Below are positions 57,272 through 63,797 of a stretch of DNA of 64,000 bases, piece by piece. Below the pieces are notes generated by a model, which was not told the DNA's origin, did no database searches, and saw nothing but the letters and a program-made list of their open reading frames with translations. The stretch is from Salinisphaera sp. Q1T1-3. Lineage in GTDB: Bacteria > Pseudomonadota > Gammaproteobacteria > Nevskiales > Salinisphaeraceae. Position 1 is the stretch's first letter; every line of letters begins with the position of its first letter. The stretch spans positions 425,869 to 489,868 of the forward strand of contig NZ_QZWD01000001.1 of NCBI RefSeq assembly GCF_003602005.1, in the 5' to 3' direction. Both the position numbers and the translations under genes were made by a program.

Positions 57272-57655
57272 CTATCGCCCGCGAGACGACTGAGCGAGTC
57301 GCGACGCACACGAACGGGCCGCGCCACCCATCAACGCGGCCAGGCCACGGGACGAGACGGAAATCGCCGATGCACTCACGCCGGCGATTTCAGCCCCGCC
57401 CTGGCCATGCGTATTGAACTGACCAGTGACCAGGGCAATCGACAGTCGCGCCACGGCATCAATGGCCTGCGGCAGCAAGGCACCGCTCGGAAACGTGTCG
57501 CCGGCACGCGCCGGAGCGTGTCGTCGGGCGATAGACAGACGAATTACCCCACCAGCGGTTTCAGGCAAACGCTGGCCGCCACGCGCGAGAAACGCAACGC
57601 CAGCATGCGCCGCCGGCGGGAATGCCCCGAGGCCCTCGCGGCCAGGCGGCGGCAA
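57272..57655 (-). CDS. Hypothetical protein, doubtful
   Basis: An open frame of 127 codons ending 49 bp before comEC. The C-terminal half (IDAVARLSIALVTGQFNTHG, GLAALMGGAARSCASRLAQ) has a balanced composition and codon third positions not unlike real genes here, whereas the N-terminal third looks random. No family is recognised. It could be a real small gene with an internal start or a chance frame in GC-rich DNA. Confidence 0.25.
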   Translation of the reverse strand: MPPPGREGLGAFPPAAHAGVAFLARGGQRLPETAGGVIRLSIARRHAPARAGDTFPSGALLPQAIDAVARLSIALVTGQFNTHGQGGAEIAGVSASAISVSSRGLAALMGGAARSCASRLAQSSRGR

Positions 57656-57760
57656 TCCCCGATTATCGCGCGTTCACGTGTGGCAGAGCACTCCGAACTG
57701 GCGATGATCCGGCGCTCGAGCCTGCCGGCGCCATCGTCAATTTCAGAGCGTTTCTGGCGC

Positions 57761-57813
57761 GGCCACACGACACGGCCACACGACACGGCCACACGACACG
57801 GCCACAGGCCACA
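57761..57813 (+). repeat. 13-bp tandem repeat
   Basis: GGCCACACGACAC occurs three times in direct tandem (57761-57799), followed by two copies of GGCCACA. The region is non-coding as far as can be seen. Such arrays are prone to slippage. Confidence 0.85.
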
Positions 57814-57939
57814 GGCACGCGGGCCCAGTCACCGCCGACAACATCGGCAGCGGCGTGCCGTCGCGACCGGGTGACATATCAAGAGCGCTTCTCGGCACGA
57901 CGCGCCCATTCGCACCCTCCGGCCGACGCGGCGCGACGC

Positions 57940-60027
57940 TCAAGTCACGGTAACGGCCGAACGAGGCGCCGCCCGGGTTGCCAACAGGCTCGCGAAATCG
58001 GCAGGCGCCATGGCCGGGCTGAATAGAAACCCCTGCACGTGATCACAGTTCAGATGAAGTAGTTGATCCAGCTGCACCTGCTGCTCGACACCTTCGGCGA
58101 CAACGCCCAGGCCAAGCGAGTGCGCGAGATTGATGATCGCATGCACGATCATCGACTCGTGGTCGCTTTCCGCGCCTACCCGCGCGATGAAGGCACGATC
58201 GATCTTGAGTTCGTCCACCGGCAGGTCACGCAGGTACGACATGCTGGACAACCCCGTCCCGAAATCGTCGAGTGCGATCCGGACCCCACGCGCGCGCAGA
58301 TCCCGCAGTATCTGTAATGTCTGCTTGAGCTCGGGAATGGCTGCGGTTTCGGTGATTTCGCAAATCAGATCGCCCGGCGACAGGCCGAATTCCGCGAGCG
58401 TGCCGATGATCAGCTCCGGCAGCGCCGGGTTGCGCAGACACAGCGCCGATAAATTGAACGCCACCGGCGGCACCGAAAGCCCCTCGCTGCGCCACCGGCG
58501 GATATCGGCACACACCTGGCGCAGCATCGCCACCTGCAAATCGCCGATCTGATTCGAGCGCTCGGCCACCGCAATGAAACGGGCCGGTGAGACCATCCCA
58601 TCGCAGGGATGTGACCATCGAGCCAGTGCTTCCGAACCCACCAGGCGGTGCGTTCGGACGTCGTATTTCGGTTGATAGAAAGGCCGAACCTGCCCGGCCC
58701 GAATGGCATCCGTGAGCTCGTTCTGGATCGCAAAGTCACGCGCCAGCCCTTGAGACAACGCCGGCGTAAAGAATGCATAACGATCCTTGCCGGCACGTTT
58801 GGCACGGTACATGGCAAGGTCACAGGCTTTCATGAGGGCGGGCGGCGTCTTGCCATGGAACGGGAAACGGGCGACGCCGACGCTCGCCGTCACACGCACA
58901 TGCCCCTGCGCGGCCCCGCGTACGGCAACCAATAGACGCTCGCAGAGCCCTTCCAGGCTCGACCGGCTCGCCTCGTCAACAATCAGCAGCAAGAACTCGT
59001 CACCGCCGATGCGCACCGCCGTATCGCCTGGCCCCAGCGTTTGATCGAGTGCCGCGCCAACGTCGCATAGCACCTTATCGCCGTAATCATGGCCGAGGTT
59101 GTCGTTCAAACTCTTGAAGTCGTCGAGATCCAGATAGACGAGCGCAATGGCATCGTCTTGCATCATGGCGCGGTCGATCGCCACGTCCAGCTGTTCCTTG
59201 AGCAGCGTTCGGTTGCCGAGATTGGTCAGCGGGTCATGTCGGCTGGCGTAGTGCAGCTGGAGATTGGCGGCCCGCAGCGATTGCACGTATTCCTCGGTCC
59301 GATCCTGCAGACGACGATCAAGCGCGATTGCCGTGAGCATGCACGCGAGCATGAGAATGGACGTATTCGCCGCCAGCAGAGCCAGCCAGTAACCATCGAC
59401 CGCGTGATATGCCGCCGGAACGCTGTTGACCGGGAATTGCGCCGCGTACATGCCGGCGTAGTGCATCCCGGAGATCGCAAACCCGAGCAACACCGCGGCG
59501 AGTATCTTGCGGCTGAATCGCTCGCGTGATTTCAATCGAAAGCCGACGTTCAAGGCGCTCGCCGAGGCCATCAGTGCGATCAGCACGGATATCGTCACCC
59601 ATAGCGGGTCGTAAACGATATGCGGCTGCATCTGCATCGCCGCCATGCCGACATAGTGCATGCAGACAATGGCAGTCGCCATACCGAGCGTGCCAACGAC
59701 AAGACGTGCGCGTGTCAGCGAATCACCGCTGGCCATGGAGAGCGCAACCAGCGAACCAGTCAACGCCAGAACCCAGGAAATGGCCGTCAGCTCGAACTGA
59801 TAATCTAGGTCGACAGGCAACGCCAGCGCGAGCATCCCCACGAAGTGCATCGACCAGATGCCACTGCCCATCGTCAGCGCCCCGGCGAAAACCCACCCGC
59901 GCGCGTACCAGCCGACAGCGGCGCGAATACGCCCGATCAAATCCAGCGCGGTATAGGACGCCAACAGCGCGATGCCGATGGACAGCCCAACGAGCCACAC
60001 GTTGTATGAACCAGACAAAAGAACCAT
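57940..60027 (-). CDS. Membrane MHYT-GGDEF-EAL protein (cyclic-di-GMP turnover)
   Basis: The 695 residues begin with a seven-helix MHYT sensor (residues 1-230, with IWSMHFVGML, IVCMHYVGMAAMQM and ISGMHYAGMYAAQF), proposed to sense O2, CO or NO through copper. Next is a GGDEF domain (about 260-425) with an intact active site RIGGDEFLLL, then an EAL domain (about 440-680) with GSEALARW and DDFGTGLSSMSYLRDLPVDE. Both catalytic sites look intact, so the net activity cannot be predicted. A c-di-GMP enzyme suits the type IV pilus and surface functions in the window. Confidence 0.93.
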   Translation of the reverse strand: MVLLSGSYNVWLVGLSIGIALLASYTALDLIGRIRAAVGWYARGWVFAGALTMGSGIWSMHFVGMLALALPVDLDYQFELTAISWVLALTGSLVALSMASGDSLTRARLVVGTLGMATAIVCMHYVGMAAMQMQPHIVYDPLWVTISVLIALMASASALNVGFRLKSRERFSRKILAAVLLGFAISGMHYAGMYAAQFPVNSVPAAYHAVDGYWLALLAANTSILMLACMLTAIALDRRLQDRTEEYVQSLRAANLQLHYASRHDPLTNLGNRTLLKEQLDVAIDRAMMQDDAIALVYLDLDDFKSLNDNLGHDYGDKVLCDVGAALDQTLGPGDTAVRIGGDEFLLLIVDEASRSSLEGLCERLLVAVRGAAQGHVRVTASVGVARFPFHGKTPPALMKACDLAMYRAKRAGKDRYAFFTPALSQGLARDFAIQNELTDAIRAGQVRPFYQPKYDVRTHRLVGSEALARWSHPCDGMVSPARFIAVAERSNQIGDLQVAMLRQVCADIRRWRSEGLSVPPVAFNLSALCLRNPALPELIIGTLAEFGLSPGDLICEITETAAIPELKQTLQILRDLRARGVRIALDDFGTGLSSMSYLRDLPVDELKIDRAFIARVGAESDHESMIVHAIINLAHSLGLGVVAEGVEQQVQLDQLLHLNCDHVQGFLFSPAMAPADFASLLATRAAPRSAVTVT

Positions 60028-60306
60028 CTGCCCGACCTATGACGGCTTCGAGCGCACGATCGCCTGCCTCGTGCATTCGCCAGAACTGGCAACCAAGCCA
60101 AAAGATAACACGCAACTGTATTGCAACCGACTAATTAAACGAGCCTGACCGGCAAGCCGGCAGCAATACGGAAAAGGAGGTTTGACGGGCGTTCGATTGT
60201 GTAACCGCAGTCACCCGATCAACACCTGCCCGGAGATTAGCCGACCCAACCGATGCACGCCCATTATCCGAGAGTCGAAACGAAACCCGAACCGGCATTT
60301 CGGCAT
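60028..60306. other. Leader region of the c-di-GMP gene
   Basis: About 280 bp, presumably holding its promoter. A short CCGGCAAGCCGG hairpin lies near 60147. No gene or convincing promoter pair was seen. Confidence 0.4.
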
Positions 60307-60308
60307 TA

Positions 60309-60603
60309 GGGTTTGTTGATGTTTTGTGCGAGTCCGCGCCAAGCGCTGTTCTGCCGCAAGACGAGGCGTAGCAGGCATAGCGTGTCATTCTGCGCCAGCC
60401 TGCCAGAACGCTGTATTGCCGTCGTGTTTTTGATTTCGGGGCGCTTGTCCCTTTGGGTTGGGCCGCCCATGAAAAATCGACGATCGGCGCCCTGCGGCGT
60501 TGCCCGTCTGGATCGTGGCACGCCACGATCGGCGACTCGCGCCTTGCCGGACACACTGCGGCCTCTCGACGAAAAGGCGCTCGAACGAAACATCAACAGA
60601 CCC
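60309..60603. mobile_element. MITE-like element with 24-bp imperfect inverted ends and TA flanks
   Basis: The left end starts GGGTTTGTTGATGTTTTG and the right end, read inward, GGGTCTGTTGATGTTTCG; they match at 21 of 24 positions. TA lies directly outside both ends (60307-60308 and 60604-60605), as expected for a TA target duplication of the IS630/Tc1 type. The 295-bp interior has no transposase. The ends resemble the GGGCCTGTCAACA end of the repeat at 19338, also next to TA. Confidence 0.82.
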
Positions 60604-60768
60604 TAGCCCATTTCGAGCGGTGCGATGCACAGCAGGTGTGCAAGACCCAGCCGGCCACGCTCATGAGAGCGCGCGGCGCAATACGGCCTAAAATAAAAAC
60701 GAACGAGATGGCCCGCCCGTGGTGCCCGTGCTCGATGCCGACCGCAGAAACGGCGTAGAACCCGGCCG
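60604..60768. other. Sequence between MITE and distal end of cassette array
   Basis: About 165 bp without a gene. If the last cassette once had a full attC it should extend into this stretch, but no clear second core site or matching arms were found. Confidence 0.4.
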
Positions 60769-60775
60769 GTTAGGG
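60769..60775 (-). other. Terminal attC core site, degenerate or truncated (attC6)
   Basis: On the minus strand CCCTAAC follows the stop of the last cassette gene. It pairs with GTCAGGG at the start of the same cassette with one mismatch. A partner GTTRRRY site downstream was not found, so the site is probably truncated. Confidence 0.4.
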
Positions 60776-60781
60776 CTAACT

Positions 60782-61045
60782 TCAGGTTAGTTCACGCTCG
60801 TACCGCTTCTCGGAATAAACCCACATTAACGTTCCCCAAGCGAAGCCACCGATCGGAAAAAAGATGAACGCGAGCGGGATTTCTGCCCAACCGTTGAGAT
60901 TTGATAGAAGCAATTGAGTTCCTACGAACAACGTCGCCGCTAAAAGCCCCCAACGTATTACTCCGGCGGCAAGGACAAAGCGCCAAAACCCCTGCTCTCG
61001 GGTTTTCTGCCACTTTGTAACAAATCTATCTTTCTCTTTAGACAT
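60782..61045 (-). CDS. Cassette-borne small membrane protein, function unknown
   Basis: An 87-residue protein with a charged N-terminus (MSKEKDRFVTKWQKTREQGF) and two predicted membrane helices (FVLAAGVIRWGLLAATLFVG and EIPLAFIFFPIGGFAWGTLM), ending in a basic-acidic tail. The open frame extends upstream to 61243, but that part reads through an attC site, so ATG 61045, just inside the cassette boundary, is preferred. No family recognised. It is the last cassette of the array. Confidence 0.7.
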   Translation of the reverse strand: MSKEKDRFVTKWQKTREQGFWRFVLAAGVIRWGLLAATLFVGTQLLLSNLNGWAEIPLAFIFFPIGGFAWGTLMWVYSEKRYERELT

Positions 61046-61052
61046 AAAATGC

Positions 61053-61130
61053 CCCTGACGCCTAAGCTCAGTTGCCGGCCGAAGCGCGGCAGCGCTTTGG
61101 ACGGTCAAATACAGCAGCGCTACGTTAGGT
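61053..61130 (-). other. attC recombination site (attC5)
   Basis: On the minus strand it begins ACCTAAC, which includes the TAA stop of the GNAT gene, and ends GTCAGGG. Between lie inverted arms (GACCGTCCAAAGCGCTGC ... CAACTGAGCTTAGGC). The ACCTAAC end complements GTTAGGT at the start of the same cassette, as cassette biology requires. Confidence 0.82.
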
Positions 61131-61586
61131 TTTGTAAACCATATATTGCGCATCCGACTTTGAGTCACCAGGCTCGCGTTCCGCGGCAATAAAACCGAGT
61201 CGCTTATAAAGCTCGATAGCTGGCTTATTTTCGCGGAATACATTTAATGAGATTGTCTTCGGATTCTGATCTAGAGCGTAACTTAAAATTGAGTTCGCTA
61301 GTTCGACCCCATATCCTTTGCCGCGAAATGACGGCTTGACTATCAACCTTGCCAAGTGAAGTCGGGCTTCAGCTTTGGGAACTACTTGTCCGAACCCGAC
61401 TAGCTCTTCTTCTTTTGCAAGACAAAATGACCAAGCATGTGGCCATTCAATCTGTTGAAGCAGTTTTCCTTTATCGATCGGATATGACACACGCGGACCA
61501 GCCCATTCGCGAGTTTGTTTAGGCGAGCTAATCCAGTTTGCAACCTCGCTCAAATCTGACTTCGACGCAGTGCTAAATTCGGACAT
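61125..61586 (-). CDS. Cassette-borne GNAT-family N-acetyltransferase
   Basis: The 153 residues have the acetyl-CoA-binding motif A, LIVKPSFRGKGYGVELANSI (about residues 81-100, R-G-K-G-Y-G), and motif B, ENKPAIELYKRLGF. The substrate is unknown; GNAT proteins are common cassette cargo and may modify antibiotics, proteins or small metabolites. The start follows the cassette boundary GTTAGGT by 14 bp, with AAGG upstream, and the stop overlaps the next attC. Base composition is clearly less GC-rich than the chromosome. Confidence 0.9.
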   Translation of the reverse strand: MSEFSTASKSDLSEVANWISSPKQTREWAGPRVSYPIDKGKLLQQIEWPHAWSFCLAKEEELVGFGQVVPKAEARLHLARLIVKPSFRGKGYGVELANSILSYALDQNPKTISLNVFRENKPAIELYKRLGFIAAEREPGDSKSDAQYMVYKT

Positions 61587-61599
61587 CCTTAAAATACCT

Positions 61600-61659
61600 A
61601 CCTAACGCCTGAGTTAAGCCGCGCCGCGAAGCGGCGTCGGCTTGAACGAACTGTTAGCC
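61600..61659 (-). other. attC recombination site (attC4, classic 60-bp type)
   Basis: On the minus strand GGCTAAC (carrying the TAA stop of the HNH gene) ... GTTAGGT, with near-palindromic arms AGCCGACGCCGCTTCGCGGC in the middle. The length is that of classic 59-base elements. GGCTAAC complements GTTAGCC at the start of the HNH cassette. Confidence 0.9.
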
Positions 61660-62505
61660 GTTGCGCGCATGCTCGCGCTCAAACTCTAAAGCGGCGCTTC
61701 GGTCGCCGAGATAGCGAGGAACGCTCTCCATGCCGAAGAATCCGGACATTGGCCGACTGTGATGCCCGATGATGAGTCCACCATGGCAGTTGATGGCGGA
61801 GCACCCACTGATCAGCGACGAATTGTTCGTAACCAAGACATGGGTTGGCCTGATTAACACTTCCACACCGTTGCATAGAAGCCTGCCTCTAAGCACGTGA
61901 ATCTCGTTAGGCGGCGAAAACTGGAGCTCAATAAGAATCTTGCTGCGCCACTCGCGAATCGTGAGCTTTGTCCCAACCAGCTGAATGTCCCACGGAGAGG
62001 TCGAGTAGTAGAGCTGATTGTTTTTTATGTGTAGAACCGGCTCATTGAACTCGTTAAATACCACCACGTTTAGGAGCAGGTGACCGTCTGCAACGACCAG
62101 ACCGATGAGAGGAATGCCGTCGACGCTCAACGGCACCATGACCGTACCGTAACCTTGGTCAGCGCAGGAAAACCGGTTGCCTCCAACTGTTACTAGCGCT
62201 TCCTCCCCTGAGAAATGCAAAGTATAAGGTTTAGATGCGCCCTCCTGGAGGTTGAATGGCGACGCGTTAGCCACGCGGACTGCCTCCAGTGGGAGCAGTC
62301 CGGAAGTCTTTTCACGATGATGTTGATCGCAGAGAAGTGTGATTTCGTCGGCAACATGGCGGCGAACTTTCGCCCAGCCTTCCATGTGCTCATATTCGTA
62401 GAGTGGCATGCCACAAATTACGCATCCGAAACCACAGCGCTGTCGCACCTCGCGTTGTACAGGCAATGGAATATTGCGACTTGTCGGTTTTTCAGGCTCG
62501 CTCAC
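61654..62505 (-). CDS. Cassette-borne HNH endonuclease-like protein
   Basis: The 283 residues have an N-terminal HNH domain: CGFGCVICGMPLYEYEHMEG (Cys 24-31, Glu-His 39-40) and ITLLCDQHHREKT (Cys59, His62-63). The long C-terminal part (about 90-283) is beta-rich, with SADQ-type and HIKNNQLYYSTSPWDIQLVG stretches, and is not a family recognised with confidence. GTG 62505 with GGAGAGG upstream is chosen; the longer frame is attC read-through. The HNH fold suggests a nuclease, perhaps in defence, but the target is unknown. Confidence 0.82.
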   Translation of the reverse strand: MSEPEKPTSRNIPLPVQREVRQRCGFGCVICGMPLYEYEHMEGWAKVRRHVADEITLLCDQHHREKTSGLLPLEAVRVANASPFNLQEGASKPYTLHFSGEEALVTVGGNRFSCADQGYGTVMVPLSVDGIPLIGLVVADGHLLLNVVVFNEFNEPVLHIKNNQLYYSTSPWDIQLVGTKLTIREWRSKILIELQFSPPNEIHVLRGRLLCNGVEVLIRPTHVLVTNNSSLISGCSAINCHGGLIIGHHSRPMSGFFGMESVPRYLGDRSAALEFEREHARNG

Positions 62506-62522
62506 CAACCTCTCCAGGCAAG

Positions 62523-62625
62523 GGCTAACGCCAAAGCTCAGCCGCCGCCGGAGCGGCCGTAGGCCGCGGAGGGAACCCAAAACGCGCCAGCGTTTTGGGC
62601 GGTCGGCTGCAGCGACTCGTTGTAC
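62523..62625 (-). other. attC recombination site (attC3)
   Basis: On the minus strand GTACAAC ... GTTAGCC spans 103 bp with strong inverted arms (GGTTCCCTCCGCGGCC region and CCCAAAACGC/GCGTTTTGGG). It is very similar to attC1 over its middle. The GTACAAC end complements GTTGTAC at 62868-62874, defining the small cassette between. Confidence 0.88.
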
Positions 62626-62867
62626 GTGAACTCCACCATTCGACGCTCCCCCAACTTGCCTGCGGACCGCAAAGCCCGACGCGCCGAAAGAAAGAAATAC
62701 CCGAACTCGAACTTACCGCGGATGCTTACTGATGGGAAGGCGCCGACATGGATCAACGCCATTGAGCCCGGAACTAACGAGCAACGAGAAAGATGGGCCA
62801 AGGCTCAGCTACTGGCTCGACTTCGCTAGCCGACGCGACAGTTCGACCACAACACAAACCGACCGCC
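62626..62867 (-). other. Small integron cassette without a clear gene
   Basis: About 240 bp of cassette body between two attC sites. In the cassette orientation an open frame from 62801 (MAHLSRCSLVPGSMALIHVG) runs without stop into attC3. On the opposite strand a frame starting at TTG 62620 gives 69 residues (ending WAKAQLLARLR). Neither has a recognised family or convincing ribosome site. It could encode a tiny protein, an RNA or a promoter-only cassette. Confidence 0.5.
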
Positions 62868-62957
62868 GTACAACGCAAAGGTAACCGGCGCCGGAGCGCA
62901 AGCGGAGGGAACCAAAAGCGCCACACTTTTGGCGTCCGGTTGACCGTCTTGTTATAA
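62868..62957 (-). other. attC recombination site (attC2)
   Basis: On the minus strand TTATAAC (just after the HEPN gene stop) ... GTTGTAC, about 90 bp, with arms CCAAAAGTGTGGCGCTTTTGG and GGTTCCCTCCGC shared with attC1 and attC3. TTATAAC complements GTTATAA at 63705-63711, marking the ends of one cassette. Confidence 0.88.
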
Positions 62958-62958
62958 A

Positions 62959-63690
62959 TTAAACTGATACCATCCCAAGCCTGACGAGTTCTCCATCCAG
63001 TTTCCTCAAAAAGAGAGAAACTTCTTCGATTGCCTTATCGGCAATCTCAAATTTAGATGGCAATTTTTCACCAGCTCTTACTGAAAATTGGTGACCATAT
63101 TTTGCTTCGAATGCTTGGTCAATTTTAGAATGATTATGGATGATCAAATGCCTCATTTCCAAATATGGTAGAACGCGCTGCTTATCCGCATTTGAAACAT
63201 TTGCACCAGTATCAGAAATTATCTTATCGATTAGCTTTACTGTACTGCGCTCGTTTTCAATACTTCTAAAAACATCCTCGACCATCTTTTCTTGTATTTC
63301 AGACAGATGATTGAACTTTGATATCTCAGCAAATGTTAAGTTAAGTGGCTTATTCGACTTACCAACTACCAACATTGGGTTATGTTCGTACATCTCTTTT
63401 AAAATATCTCTCATGTATTCGGAGAAGTAGCTGAAAATTTCAACAATTGCCGAGAGAGTATTTTTTGACCTGCAGAAATTGTAAACCCTTGATCTGTGGC
63501 TGCTGGGGTGATTTAGCCTGCTGTAATTATTGCAATTAATAGGCAGTGCTGTAGCTATATCTTTACCTTGGTTCTTCTTCTGTCCCAGATAGTTAAAGGC
63601 CATTCGAGCGGCAGCATCCATTGCTTCAAGATACATTTCCAGTCCCTCTGCGCGACTTCGGAACCTTTGATGGGTCTTGCTCTCTGGCAT
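62959..63690 (-). CDS. Cassette-borne HEPN-domain protein, possible RNase/defence protein
   Basis: The 243 residues are mostly helical and AT-rich in codon use, unlike the chromosome. Near residue 180, EMRHLIIHNHSKIDQAF has the R-x4-H pattern plus N and D typical of HEPN domains, many of which are RNases in toxin-antitoxin, abortive infection or restriction systems. No antitoxin is encoded beside it. ATG 63690 (MPESKTHQRF) has AGGAG upstream and lies just inside the cassette boundary; the upstream open frame is attC and IS read-through. Exact family not recognised. Confidence 0.75.
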   Translation of the reverse strand: MPESKTHQRFRSRAEGLEMYLEAMDAAARMAFNYLGQKKNQGKDIATALPINCNNYSRLNHPSSHRSRVYNFCRSKNTLSAIVEIFSYFSEYMRDILKEMYEHNPMLVVGKSNKPLNLTFAEISKFNHLSEIQEKMVEDVFRSIENERSTVKLIDKIISDTGANVSNADKQRVLPYLEMRHLIIHNHSKIDQAFEAKYGHQFSVRAGEKLPSKFEIADKAIEEVSLFLRKLDGELVRLGMVSV

Positions 63691-63704
63691 GTAACCTCTC
63701 CTAT

Positions 63705-63797
63705 TTATAACGCCTAAGCTCAGTTGACGCCGGAGCGGCCGAAGGCCGCGGAGGGAACCCAAATCGCGGCAGCGATTTGGGCGGTCAACTGCAGTGA
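63705..63797 (-). other. attC recombination site interrupted by an IS (attC1)
   Basis: On the minus strand the site ends GTTATAA after arms nearly identical to attC3 (CCGCCCAAATCGC ... GGCCGCTCCGGCG). The opposite core (RYYYAAC) is missing: the match to attC3 stops after CACTGCAG, about ten bases short of the expected core, where the IS begins. Confidence 0.85.

Larger units (their letters stand above)
57224..57939. other. Long intergenic stretch upstream of comEC
   Basis: About 715 bp between comEC and the c-di-GMP gene. It includes one open frame of uncertain status (57272-57655, minus) and a short tandem repeat at 57761-57813. No clear promoter pair was found. Confidence 0.5.

Noticed and set aside
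57761..57813. Possible CRISPR array
   Set aside because: The 13-bp units are directly adjacent with no spacers and no cas genes nearby; it is a simple tandem repeat.
55544..57874. 776-residue open frame opposite comEC
   Set aside because: Arg/Gln/Pro/His-rich sequence antisense to an intact comEC; no domain features.
62506..62580. N-terminal extension of the HNH protein (MGSLRGLRPL...)
   Set aside because: The same residues recur in front of another cassette ORF because both are translations of attC arms; the true start lies inside the cassette.
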